The position numbers and the translations under genes are program-made. Under the pieces are notes generated by a model. The model worked only from the letters and a program-made list of their open reading frames with translations. It was not told where the DNA came from and ran no database searches. A DNA stretch of 64,000 nucleotides from Actinospineispora acaciae DSM 45401 (GTDB taxonomy: Bacteria; Actinomycetota; Actinomycetes; Mycobacteriales; Pseudonocardiaceae): the NCBI RefSeq assembly GCF_000620785.1, contig NZ_JIAI01000021.1, forward strand, positions 1-64,000, given 5' to 3'. Positions 43,655 through 51,690 of the stretch are shown piece after piece. Position 1 is the first letter of the stretch. Each line of letters starts with the position of its first letter.

Positions 43655-44828
43655 GGACGGGCTGGACCTGCTGACATCGCCGGCCGGGCGCGCGCTGTTG
43701 GACCGGCTGGACGGTACGGACGTGAGCGCGACGGACGAGCTGAGGCTGGCCTCGGCGCTGCGCAGGGAGTTCCCGGCCGAGCTGGTCACCGCCGCGCTGG
43801 GGCAGCACGAGCTGCGGGTGCGCGCCCGCGCGAAGTTCTCCAGGGCGGGGCGGATGTTCTTCACCCGCGACGGGCTGGAGCAGGCCTCCGCCGAGCCGGT
43901 GGCCGCGCACCGGGCCGGACGGTTCGCGGCGGCCGGGCGCGTGCGGGTGGCCGACCTGTGCTGCGGCATCGGCGGTGACCTGGTCGCGCTGGCCGGCGCG
44001 GGCGCGGACGTGCGCGGGGTGGACCTCGACCCGGTGCACCTGCGGATGGCCACCTTGAACGCGGCGGCCTACGACGTGGCGGGCGCGGTGGACACCTCGC
44101 GGGCCGACGTCCGGGACGCGGACCTGGACGGCATGGACGCGGCGTTCGTGGACCCCGCGCGGCGGGCCGGCGGGCGGCGGCTGCGCACCGGGGACAGCGA
44201 GCCGCCGCTGGACTGGTGCCTGGCCCTGACCGCCCGTACCCCCCACGTCGCCGTCAAGGCCGCGCCCGGCCTGGACCGCTCGCTGGTGCCGTCCGGCTGG
44301 GAGACGGAGTTCGTCGCCGACGGGCGCGAGCTGAAGGAGGCGGTGATCTGGTCGCCCGCCTTCGCGACCGGCAAGGCGACCAGGGCCACCGTCCTGCCCG
44401 GCGGCCACCAGCTGCTCCCGTCACCCGGCGACCCGGTCCCGTGCCGCCCGCCAGGGCCGTACCTCCTCGACCCGAGCCCGGCGGTCACCCGCGCCGGCCT
44501 GGTCGAGGAGCTGGCCCGCGAGCTGGGCGCCTGGAAGATCGACCCGAGGATCGCGTTCCTGTCCGCCGAACACCCCCCGCACACCCCGTTCGGCCGGACG
44601 CTGCGGGTGCTCGACGACGGCCCGTGGCGGGAGAAGGAGCTGCCCGCCCGGCTGCGCGCGCACCGCATCGGCCCGCTGGACATCCGCCGCCGCGGCCTGG
44701 CCGGGGACGTCGACGCGCTGCGGCGGCGGCTCAAGACCACCGGCGACCGACCAGGGGTGCTGGTGATGACCCGGGTGAACGACCGCCCGTGGGCGCTGCT
44801 CTGCGAACCGGTGGCCGGGCGTTCCTGA
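43623..44828 (+). CDS. Class I SAM-dependent methyltransferase with THUMP-like domain
   Basis: A 401-residue protein. The SAM motif is VADLCCGIGGDLVALAGAGADVRGVDLD, followed by AAFVDPARR, the RNA-methyltransferase-like DPxR motif. The C-terminal part (WKIDPRIAFLSAEHPPHTPFGRTLRVL, RIGPLDIRRRGLAGD) matches the THUMP-like domain of a conserved actinobacterial family. An RNA target is likely but not shown. The GTG start lies inside the ligase gene; this placement is conserved-looking but the exact start is uncertain. Confidence 0.82.
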   Translation: MSFETGQRRAEDGLDLLTSPAGRALLDRLDGTDVSATDELRLASALRREFPAELVTAALGQHELRVRARAKFSRAGRMFFTRDGLEQASAEPVAAHRAGRFAAAGRVRVADLCCGIGGDLVALAGAGADVRGVDLDPVHLRMATLNAAAYDVAGAVDTSRADVRDADLDGMDAAFVDPARRAGGRRLRTGDSEPPLDWCLALTARTPHVAVKAAPGLDRSLVPSGWETEFVADGRELKEAVIWSPAFATGKATRATVLPGGHQLLPSPGDPVPCRPPGPYLLDPSPAVTRAGLVEELARELGAWKIDPRIAFLSAEHPPHTPFGRTLRVLDDGPWREKELPARLRAHRIGPLDIRRRGLAGDVDALRRRLKTTGDRPGVLVMTRVNDRPWALLCEPVAGRS

Positions 44829-44835
44829 GAGCGTC

Positions 44836-44853
44836 GTTGTCGGACCCGACAAC
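44836..44853 (+). terminator. Hairpin after the methyltransferase gene
   Basis: GTTGTCGG-AC-CCGACAAC, 8-bp arms, begins 8 bases past the stop codon. In practice this forms a 7-bp stem with a 4-base loop. It may end the cyclase/ligase/methyltransferase transcript before the transporter gene. Confidence 0.5.
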
Positions 44854-44970
44854 ACCGGTCCTCAATTCGCGCGTAACCGCTAATGCGCGTTCCGTTACTC
44901 GGCAGTACGCTCCGTCCCACTTTGGGTGCGGAGAATCACATCCGTGCCCCTGGGGAGGGGAGGACGCAAC

Positions 44971-46437
44971 ATGTCCGATGTGGCAGGGACCGTCGAACGT
45001 CCGGAGAATCGGACGGTCTTCGGTCATCCGATCGGGTTAACCAACCTGTTCGGGGTCGAGCTCTGGGAACGGTTCTCGTACTACGGGATGCTCGGCATCC
45101 TCATCTACTACCTGTACTACTCGCTGACCGACGGCGGCCTCGGGCTGCCGCAGGCCACCGCCACCAGCATCACCGGCGCCTACGGCGGCCTGGTCTACCT
45201 GGCCACCGTGCTCGGCGGCTGGATGGCCGACCGGTTGCTCGGCATGGAACGCATGGTGTTCTACGGCGGGTTCGTGGTGATGATCGGGCACATCGCGCTG
45301 GCCGTGGTGCCCGGCATGACCGGCGTCGGGGTCGGCCTGGTGTGTGTCGCGCTGGGCAGCGGCGCGCTCAAGGCGAACGCGTCCTCGCTGCTCGGGCGGC
45401 TCTACACCACCGGTGACCCGCGCGCGGACGGCGGCTTCACGCTGTTCTACATGGGCATCAACCTCGGCGCGTTCTTCGGGCCGTTGCTCACCGGGTTCTT
45501 CCAGATCGAGTTCGGGTTCCACTACGGGTTCGGGCTGGCCGCGGTCGGGATGGGGCTGGGGCTGGGGCAGTACGTGGTGTTCCGCCGCAACCTGGGCACC
45601 GCCGGCCGGGAGCCGACCAACCCGCTCCCCGACGCCGCGCGGGTCAAGGCGGCCGGGATCGGCGTGGCCATCCTGGTGGTCGTGGTGGCCGTGCTGTTCA
45701 CCGGCGTGGTCACGCTCGCGAACCTGGCCAGGGTCACCACCGGGGTGATCGCGGTCGCCTCGATCGCCTACTTCGTGGTGATGCTGACCAGCAAGAAGGT
45801 CGAGCCGGTCGAGCGCGCGCGGGTGCGCGCGTTCATCCCGCTGTTCATCGCCAACGCCGCGTTCTGGTCGTTGTTCCAGCAGCTGTTCACCATGCTCGCG
45901 GTGTACTCCGACGAGCGGATGAACTGGAACATCTTCGGCTGGCAGGCGCCGCCGGCCTGGATCCAGTCCGAGGAACCGATCTGGATCATCCTGCTGGCCC
46001 CTGTGTTCGCCGCCATGTGGACCAAGATGGGCACCCGCGCGCCGGCCACGCCGATCAAGTTCTCGCTGGGTGTGATCGGCATGGGCGTCGCGTTCCTGCT
46101 GTTCCTGCCGATGGCGGGCAGCACCGGCAAGACCAGCCCGGCGCTGGCGGTGCTCGGGATCATGCTGGTGTTCGCGATCTCCGAGCTGCTGCTCTCGCCG
46201 ATCGGGCTGTCGGTGACCACCAAGCTGGCGCCCGCGACGTTCCGCGCGCAGATGATGGCGCTGTACTTCTTCTCCGTCGGCCTGGGCACCTCGAACGCCG
46301 GCGTGCTCGCCAAGTTCTACTCACCGGAGCACGAGTTCGCCTACTTCGGCCTGTGCGGCGCGATCACCATCGTGATCGGCGTGATCGTCGCCGCCCTCAA
46401 CCCGTGGATCTCCCGACACATGCAGGGCGTGCACTAG
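44971..46437 (+). CDS. Proton-dependent oligopeptide transporter (POT/PTR2 family)
   Basis: A 488-residue transporter with about 14 hydrophobic helices. The POT proton-coupling motif ExxER is ELWERFSYYGM near the N-terminus, followed by GGWMADRLLG and FTLFYMGINLGAFFGP. It imports di- and tripeptides with protons. The ATG at 44971 is preceded by a strong GGGGAGGGGAGGA region. The stop shares a CTAG with the convergent SRPBCC gene. Confidence 0.92.
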   Translation: MSDVAGTVERPENRTVFGHPIGLTNLFGVELWERFSYYGMLGILIYYLYYSLTDGGLGLPQATATSITGAYGGLVYLATVLGGWMADRLLGMERMVFYGGFVVMIGHIALAVVPGMTGVGVGLVCVALGSGALKANASSLLGRLYTTGDPRADGGFTLFYMGINLGAFFGPLLTGFFQIEFGFHYGFGLAAVGMGLGLGQYVVFRRNLGTAGREPTNPLPDAARVKAAGIGVAILVVVVAVLFTGVVTLANLARVTTGVIAVASIAYFVVMLTSKKVEPVERARVRAFIPLFIANAAFWSLFQQLFTMLAVYSDERMNWNIFGWQAPPAWIQSEEPIWIILLAPVFAAMWTKMGTRAPATPIKFSLGVIGMGVAFLLFLPMAGSTGKTSPALAVLGIMLVFAISELLLSPIGLSVTTKLAPATFRAQMMALYFFSVGLGTSNAGVLAKFYSPEHEFAYFGLCGAITIVIGVIVAALNPWISRHMQGVH

Positions 46438-46868
46438 GCGCCGGGGCTCCCAGCCTCACAGTGCTTCTTGAGGCTGGCCGCCTCGGTGTCGACGAACCGG
46501 CGGGTCATGCCGCCGGCCAACAGCGAGACCACCCCGGCCAGCGGGCCGGTCATCTCGACCTCCAGCGTCACCCGGGACCGGCCACCGTCCAGCGCCTCGA
46601 TGCGGTGGTCGGCCCGGGTGGTGACGCCCGGGCCGTTCGTCGTCCACTCGAACCGCCGCCCCGGCTCCCACCCGCTGACCCGCCAGACGTTGCGCCCGAG
46701 CTTCGGCTGCCGCACCTCCGCGGTGCTGTCCAGCCCGAACGCCCCGTCCTCCAACCGCCGCACGCTCGTCATCGTCGGCGTCCACCCGGGCCAGCTCTCC
46801 ACATCCGCGAGCACGTCCCACACCCGCTCAACCGACCCGTCCACGTCGACCGCGATCTCATACCGCAC
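46434..46868 (-). CDS. SRPBCC-family protein (polyketide cyclase/START-like)
   Basis: A 144-residue small lipid- or ligand-binding fold: VRYEIAVDVDGSVERVWDVLADVESWPGWTPTM at the start and a C-terminal helix after MTRRFVDTEAASLKKHCE. The family includes polyketide cyclases and co-chaperone-like proteins; no catalytic residues are evident. GTG at 46868 is preferred since the domain begins there; GTG at 46892 is possible. The upstream side carries repeat copy C. Confidence 0.78.
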   Translation of the reverse strand: MRYEIAVDVDGSVERVWDVLADVESWPGWTPTMTSVRRLEDGAFGLDSTAEVRQPKLGRNVWRVSGWEPGRRFEWTTNGPGVTTRADHRIEALDGGRSRVTLEVEMTGPLAGVVSLLAGGMTRRFVDTEAASLKKHCEAGSPGA

Positions 46869-46897
46869 GCCGCCAAACTTACGCCCGCCCACCCCAT

Positions 46898-46943
46898 CCG
46901 CGAGTCGGGATTTCTGTCAGGGTGAGTCGCGGGTTTTGGCAGC
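46898..46943 (+). repeat. Dispersed 46-bp element, copy C
   Basis: It begins CCGCGAGTCGGGATTTCTG and contains the second unit GTGAGTCGCGGG. It lies upstream of the sulfur operon promoter and faces copy D, which overlaps the stop codon of sfnG; together they enclose promoter, leader peptide and sfnG. Confidence 0.8.
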
Positions 46944-46969
46944 CCGTGGTGTGACCGGTCACCCGGGCG

Positions 46970-46999
46970 TTGACACTTGTTGACTATTCTGATGGATTA
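46970..46999 (+). promoter_or_regulatory. Promoter of the sulfur operon
   Basis: TTGACA (46970-46975) is followed after 18 bases by GGATTA (46994-46999). A start 6-7 bases later would fall on the leader-peptide ATG at 47006, giving a leaderless mRNA. A second TTGACT at 46980 overlaps. Confidence 0.4.
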
Positions 47000-47005
47000 A
47001 GTCAC

Positions 47006-47080
47006 ATGCACCGGCCGCCGCTCACCCAGCGACGTCACGTCGACTTCGCGCTGGTCAGCTCGCAGGCCTGTCGTCTCTGA
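47006..47080 (+). CDS. Sulfur-responsive leader peptide (24 residues)
   Basis: A 24-residue ORF encoding MHRPPLTQRRHVDFALVSSQ then ACRL. The RRHVD core followed by a Ser-rich stretch and a Cys-Arg near the end is the pattern of the putative leader peptides that actinomycetes carry before cysteine and sulfonate genes. Translation of the late Cys codon is thought to sense cysteine supply and set expression of the downstream genes. It ends 45 bases before sfnG, in line with attenuation or translational control of sfnG/ssuD. No clear terminator fold is obvious in the short gap. Confidence 0.8.
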   Translation: MHRPPLTQRRHVDFALVSSQACRL

Positions 47081-47125
47081 ACCCAACCCGACACATCAGG
47101 CACACGCCTCCCGGGGAGTTCAGAC

Positions 47126-48226
47126 ATGTCAGAGATCAAGTTCGCCTACTGGGTGCCCAACGTGAGCGGCGGCCTGGTCACCAGCACGATCGACCAGCGC
47201 ACCGACTGGGGCTACGACTACAACCGCGAGCTGGCGGTGCTCGCGGAGAACAACGGCTTCGACTACGCGCTCTCGCAGGTCCGCTACATGGCCAGCTACG
47301 GCGCGGAGTACCAGCACGAGTCCACCAGCTTCAGCCTCGCGCTGCTGCTTGCCACCGAGCGGCTGAAGGTCATCGCCGCCGTGCACCCCGGGCTGTGGCA
47401 CCCGGGCGTGCTGGCCAAGCTGGGCGCGACCGCCGACCACCTCTCGCACGGCCGGTTCGCGGTGAACGTGGTCAGCGGCTGGTTCAAGGGCGAGTTCACC
47501 GCGCTCGGCGAGCCGTGGCTGGAGCACGACGAGCGCTACCGCCGCTCCGAGGAGTTCATCCGTGCGCTGCGCGGCATCTGGACCGAGGACGGGTTCTCGC
47601 TTGGCGGTGACTTTTACCGGATCCGGGACTTCTCGCTCAAGCCGAAGCCGGTTCGGGGTCCCGACCGGCCGCACCCGGAGATCTTCCAGGGCGGCAACTC
47701 GACGGCGGCCCGGCGGATGGCCGGGCGGGTGTCGGACTGGTACTTCAGCAACGGCAAGGACTTCGACGGGGTGGTCGAGCAGCTGCGTGACGTCCACGCC
47801 AGCGCCGCCTCGGAGGGGCGGTCGGTGCGGTTCGGGCTGAACGGGTTCCTGATCGCGCGGGACACCGAGGCGGAGGCGCGCGAGACGCTGCGCGAGATCG
47901 TCGCCAGGGCGCACCGGCCGTCGGTGGAGGGCTTCCGGGACGCGGTGACCCAGGCCGGGAAGTCCACATCGGACGGCAAGGGGATGTGGGCGGACAGCTC
48001 GTTCGAGGACCTGGTGCAGTACAACGACGGGTTCCGGACCCAGCTGATCGGCACGCCCGAGCAGGTCGCGGAGCGGATCGTGCGCTACAAGGCGCTGGGC
48101 GTGGACCTGATGCTGCTCGGCTTCCTGCACTACCACGAGGAGGTCGAGTACTTCGGCCGTCGGGTGCTGCCGCTGGTGCGCGAGCTGGAGGCGTCGTCGC
48201 CGGCGCGGGAGTCGGTGTCGGTCTGA
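47126..48226 (+). CDS. sfnG: Dimethylsulfone monooxygenase, FMNH2-dependent
   Basis: A 366-residue bacterial-luciferase-like enzyme that oxidises dimethylsulfone to methanesulfinate for sulfur scavenging. The sequence follows the SfnG pattern closely: FAYWVPNVSGGLVTS, RTDWGYDYNRELA, SQVRYMASYGAEYQHES, VIAAVHPGLWHPGVLAKLGA, NVVSGWFKGEF and FQGGNSTAARRMAGRVSDWY. It is preceded by the leader peptide and GGGGAG. The last codons (ARESVSV) and stop run into repeat copy D, so the natural end may have been altered. A flavin reductase partner is not in the window. Confidence 0.93.
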   Translation: MSEIKFAYWVPNVSGGLVTSTIDQRTDWGYDYNRELAVLAENNGFDYALSQVRYMASYGAEYQHESTSFSLALLLATERLKVIAAVHPGLWHPGVLAKLGATADHLSHGRFAVNVVSGWFKGEFTALGEPWLEHDERYRRSEEFIRALRGIWTEDGFSLGGDFYRIRDFSLKPKPVRGPDRPHPEIFQGGNSTAARRMAGRVSDWYFSNGKDFDGVVEQLRDVHASAASEGRSVRFGLNGFLIARDTEAEARETLREIVARAHRPSVEGFRDAVTQAGKSTSDGKGMWADSSFEDLVQYNDGFRTQLIGTPEQVAERIVRYKALGVDLMLLGFLHYHEEVEYFGRRVLPLVRELEASSPARESVSV

Positions 48227-48268
48227 CGGAAACCCCGACTCACCCTGACAGAAATCCCGACTCGCGGG
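48221..48268 (-). repeat. Dispersed 46-bp element, copy D
   Basis: The minus strand reads CCGCGAGTCGGGATTTCTG, then GTGAGTCGGGG. It is inverted relative to copy C and covers the sfnG stop codon and most of the gap before ssuD. The ribosome site of ssuD lies just beyond it. Confidence 0.8.
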
Positions 48269-48288
48269 CGGGTTTTGGAGGTACGGAC

Positions 48289-49449
48289 ATGAGTGGCGTG
48301 CGGGTGCACTGGTTCCTTCCGACGTACGGGGACGGGCGGCAGCCGGTGGGCGGGGGGCATGGGGTGGCGGTGGGGTCGGCCGGTGGGGTGCGGCCGGCGA
48401 CCTTGGGGTATTTGACGCAGGTCGCGCGGGCGGCGGAGCAGTTGGGGTTTGAGGCGGCGTTGACCCCGACGGGCATGTGGTGTGAGGACGCCTGGTTGAC
48501 GACCGCGATGTTGTCGCAGACCACCGAGCGGTTGAAGTTTCTCGTCGCGTTCCGGCCGGGGATGTTGACGCCGACGCTGGCGGCGCAGATGGCGGCCACC
48601 TACCAGCGGCACACCGGCGGGCGGCTGCTGCTCAACATCGTGACCGGCGGCGAGCCGACCGAGCAGCGCGCCTACGGCGACTTCCTGTCCAAGGACGACC
48701 GCTACGCGCGCACCGGCGAGTTCCTGCACGTCGTACGGGCGCTGTGGCGCGGCGAGACGGTGGACTTCGACGGGCGGCACGTGCGGGTCCAGGGCGCGTC
48801 GCTGCTGCGCACGCCGGACCCGGTGCCGCCGGTGTACTTCGGCGGGTCCTCGGCGGCCGCCGGCGAGGTGGCCGCCGAGCACGTCGACACCTACCTGACC
48901 TGGGGCGAACCGCCCGACCAGGTCGCCGAGAAGCTGGCCTGGGTGCGCAAGCTGGCCGCCGAGAGGGGGCGCACGCTGCGCTTCGGGATCCGGCTGCACG
49001 TGATCGCCCGCGACACCTCGGAGGCGGCCTGGGCGGTGGCCCAGCAGACGCTGGACGCGCTGGACCCGGCCGCGATCGAGGCGGTGCAGGCCGGGCTGGC
49101 CCGCTCGGAGTCCGAGGGCCAGCGGCGGATGCGCGCGCTGCACAACGGCTCGACCGAGCGGCTGGAGGTGGCGCCGAACCTGTGGGCCGGCATCGGGCTG
49201 GTCCGGGGCGGGGCGGGCACCGCGCTGGTGGGCAGCCACACCGAGGTGGCCGACCGGATCGCGGAGTACCACGCGCTGGGCATCGACGAGTTCGTGCTCT
49301 CCGGCCACCCGCACCTGGAGGAGGCCTGGTGGGTGGGCGAGGGCGTGCTGCCGGTGCTGCGCGCGCGTGGCCTGTGGGAGCCGCCGGCCGGGTCGGTCGC
49401 GCACGCCGGGGCGGAGACGGCGGCCGTCCCGTTCGCGCGGGCACGATGA
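48289..49449 (+). CDS. ssuD: Alkanesulfonate monooxygenase, FMNH2-dependent
   Basis: A 386-residue luciferase-like enzyme that releases sulfite from alkanesulfonates. SsuD features are VHWFLPTYGDGR, FEAALTPTGMWCEDAW, FLVAFRPGMLTPTLAAQMAAT, NIVTGGEPTEQRAYGD and ALVGSHTEVADRI. GGAGG lies 8 bases before the ATG. With SfnG it can carry sulfur from dimethylsulfone via methanesulfonate to sulfite. The stop overlaps the transporter ATG (ATGA). Confidence 0.92.
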   Translation: MSGVRVHWFLPTYGDGRQPVGGGHGVAVGSAGGVRPATLGYLTQVARAAEQLGFEAALTPTGMWCEDAWLTTAMLSQTTERLKFLVAFRPGMLTPTLAAQMAATYQRHTGGRLLLNIVTGGEPTEQRAYGDFLSKDDRYARTGEFLHVVRALWRGETVDFDGRHVRVQGASLLRTPDPVPPVYFGGSSAAAGEVAAEHVDTYLTWGEPPDQVAEKLAWVRKLAAERGRTLRFGIRLHVIARDTSEAAWAVAQQTLDALDPAAIEAVQAGLARSESEGQRRMRALHNGSTERLEVAPNLWAGIGLVRGGAGTALVGSHTEVADRIAEYHALGIDEFVLSGHPHLEEAWWVGEGVLPVLRARGLWEPPAGSVAHAGAETAAVPFARAR

Positions 49450-50762
49450 CCACCGTCGCCTTACCCGCGACCGGCGAGCGGCCGCCGGCATCGGCGCGGA
49501 CGATCCTGCTGGCCAGCCTGGTCGGTACCACGGTGGAGTGGTACGACTTCTTCCTCTACGCCACGGCGGCGAGCCTGGTGTTCCCCGCGCTGTTCTTCCC
49601 GGCGGACGATCCGGTGGTCGGCACGCTGCTGGCGTTCGGCACGTTCGCGGTCGGGTTCGTGGCGCGGCCGATCGGCGGGCTGCTGTTCGGGCACATCGGC
49701 GACCGGCTCGGGCGCAAGCGGACGCTGGTGGCCACGATGGTGCTGATGGGCGCGGCGACCGCGCTGATCGGGCTGTTGCCGGGGGTGGCCACGATCGGGC
49801 TGGCCGCGCCGGTGCTGCTGGTGGTGCTGCGGATCCTGCAGGGGCTGGCGGTCGGCGGGGAGTGGGGCGGCGCGGTGCTGCTGGCCACCGAGAACGCCCC
49901 GCCCGGGAAGATCGGCCGGTTCGGCAGCGTGCCGCAGGTCGGGCTGGGGCTCGGGCTGGCGCTGGGCACTGGCGTGTTCGCGCTGCTCGGCGAGGCGCTC
50001 GGGCGGGAGGCGTTCGCGTCCTACGGCTGGCGGATCGCGTTCGTGCTCAGCGTGGTGCTGGTCGCGGTGGGGCTGGTGGTGCGGCTGCGGGTGTTGGAGA
50101 CCCCGGAGTTCCGGCGGCTGGCGACGTCCGGCGGGCTGGCCCGGGTGCCGGCGGTGGAGGTGTTTCGCACCAGGGAGCATCGGCGCGGGCTGGGGCTGGG
50201 CATGCTGGCGCGCTGGGCGGAGGGGGCGTCGTTCAACACCTGGGCGGTGTTCGCGATCAGCTACGCCACCACGACCGTGCGGTTGAACAAGGTGGACGTG
50301 CTGTTGGCGGTCACGGCGGGGGCGTTGCTGATGGCCGCGCTCACGCCGGTCGCGGGCGCGCTGGCGGATCGGTACGGCAGGCGGGCGGTGTTCGCGGCCG
50401 GGGTGGTGGCGTTCGGGGTGACGGTGCTGCCGTCGTTCTATGCGCTGCGCTCCGGGTCGACGGTGCTGGCGACGGTGGTGCTGGTCGGTCAGCTCGGCAT
50501 CGGCTACGCGCTGATGACCGGGGCGGAGGCCACCCTTTTCGCCGAGCTGTTCGACGCGAAGGTCCGCTACACCGGCATGTCGCTGGTGTTCCAGGGCTCC
50601 GGCGTGTGGGCGTCCGGCCTCACCCCGGTGATCCTCACCGCGCTGCTGGCCGCCGCCAACGGCGCCCCCTGGGCGCCCGGTGTGTACCTGGCGGCGGTCT
50701 CCGTACTCAGCCTGCTCGCCGTGCTGGCGATGTACCGCTGGCTACCGACGGCCCGCCGCTGA
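49446..50762 (+). CDS. MFS transporter, metabolite:proton symporter (MHS) family
   Basis: A 438-residue 12-helix transporter with the MHS start TVEWYDFFLYATAASLVFP, the loop GDRLGRKRTL, and GEWGGAVLLATENAP. MHS proteins import small carboxylates or zwitterions such as shikimate, proline and betaine. As the third gene of the sulfur operon, coupled to ssuD by ATGA, it may import a sulfonate or another sulfur compound in place of the usual SsuABC transporter (inference). The 3' end overlaps the convergent siderophore-interacting gene by 21 bases. Confidence 0.9.
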   Translation: MTTVALPATGERPPASARTILLASLVGTTVEWYDFFLYATAASLVFPALFFPADDPVVGTLLAFGTFAVGFVARPIGGLLFGHIGDRLGRKRTLVATMVLMGAATALIGLLPGVATIGLAAPVLLVVLRILQGLAVGGEWGGAVLLATENAPPGKIGRFGSVPQVGLGLGLALGTGVFALLGEALGREAFASYGWRIAFVLSVVLVAVGLVVRLRVLETPEFRRLATSGGLARVPAVEVFRTREHRRGLGLGMLARWAEGASFNTWAVFAISYATTTVRLNKVDVLLAVTAGALLMAALTPVAGALADRYGRRAVFAAGVVAFGVTVLPSFYALRSGSTVLATVVLVGQLGIGYALMTGAEATLFAELFDAKVRYTGMSLVFQGSGVWASGLTPVILTALLAAANGAPWAPGVYLAAVSVLSLLAVLAMYRWLPTARR

Positions 50763-51605
50763 GAGCTCGGCGTCGCGCTTGGCCTCGGCCTCCAGGTCGG
50801 CGCGTTTCACGGCGCGGTAGGACTCGTCGTCGAAGCCTCGGCGCCAGTAGCCGGAGATGGACAGCTGGTCCATGGTCAGGCCGCGCTCGTGCAGCAGGTG
50901 GCGGCGCAGCAGCTTGACCGCGTTCGCCTCGCCGTGCACGAACGCGTGCACCCGGCCGGCCGGGAAGTCGAACCCGCGCACCTCGTCGAGGATCGCGTCC
51001 TGGCCGGCCTCCGAGCGCAGCAGCCAGCGAAGCCGCAGGTCACCGGGGCAGGGCAGGTCCTGGCGCTCGGCGGCGTCCTCGACCTCGACGAACGCGTACG
51101 CCGGCACCCCGCTCGGGACCCTGGCCAGCGCGGCGGCGATGGCCGGCAGCGCGGCCTCGTCCCCCACGAACAGGTGCCAGTCCGCGGTGGGGTCCGGCGA
51201 GTACGCGCCGCCGGGGCCGAGCACCAGCAGCTCGGTGCCGGGGCCGGCGGTCGCGGCCCACGGGCCGGCCAGGCCCTCGTCGCCGTGGTGCACGAAGTCG
51301 ATGGTGACCTCGCCGGCCTCGGTGTCCACCGCGCGGATGGTGTACGTGCGCAGCGCCGGCCAGTGCTCGCGGGGCAGCTCGGCGCGCACCCGCTCCATGT
51401 CGAACGGCTCCGGGTAGCCGACCTCGGGCCGGCGGAACACGACCTTGACGTAGGCGTCGGTGTGCGGGCTCTCCGCGAAGCGGGCGAGCGCGCCCGGGTC
51501 GTCCGGGGCGGCGACCACGCGGATCATGTGCGGGGTGACCCGCTCGGTCCGGCGAACCAGTAGTCTGGTCGTGGCTGGTGCCTTGCGAGGTCCTCGGTCC
51601 GCCAT
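50742..51605 (-). CDS. Siderophore-interacting protein (FAD-binding ferric reductase)
   Basis: A 287-residue flavoprotein (SIP/ViuB family) that reduces ferric siderophore to free the iron. It has TERVTPHMIRV, the FAD motif LRTYTIRAVD, FVHHGDEGLAGPWA, and VGDEAALPAIAAALA in the C-terminal domain with SGYWRRGFDDE. The ATG at 51605 has GGGAG at good distance. An iron box lies 21 bases upstream, so it should be derepressed when iron is low. Confidence 0.92.
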   Translation of the reverse strand: MADRGPRKAPATTRLLVRRTERVTPHMIRVVAAPDDPGALARFAESPHTDAYVKVVFRRPEVGYPEPFDMERVRAELPREHWPALRTYTIRAVDTEAGEVTIDFVHHGDEGLAGPWAATAGPGTELLVLGPGGAYSPDPTADWHLFVGDEAALPAIAAALARVPSGVPAYAFVEVEDAAERQDLPCPGDLRLRWLLRSEAGQDAILDEVRGFDFPAGRVHAFVHGEANAVKLLRRHLLHERGLTMDQLSISGYWRRGFDDESYRAVKRADLEAEAKRDAELSAAGRR

Positions 51606-51625
51606 GCCAGCTCCCATCCGTTGAC

Positions 51626-51639
51626 TTAGGCTAGCCTAA
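51626..51639. promoter_or_regulatory. Iron box (IdeR/DmdR-type operator)
   Basis: TTAGGCTAGCCTAA is a perfect 14-bp palindrome matching the core of the actinobacterial iron box (TTAGGTTAGGCTAACCTAA). It lies directly upstream of the siderophore-interacting gene. Confidence 0.82.
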
Positions 51640-51690
51640 CTCACTCTTTTCTACCCGCTCGCGGCCGTGGGGTGCCACCCACCGACCGGG

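Noticed and set aside
46898..48268. Short repeats at 29.3, 30.3, 46.9 and 48.2 kb as a CRISPR or integron-like array
   Set aside because: Copies are far apart, inverted in pairs and without regular spacers; no cas or integrase gene is in the window.
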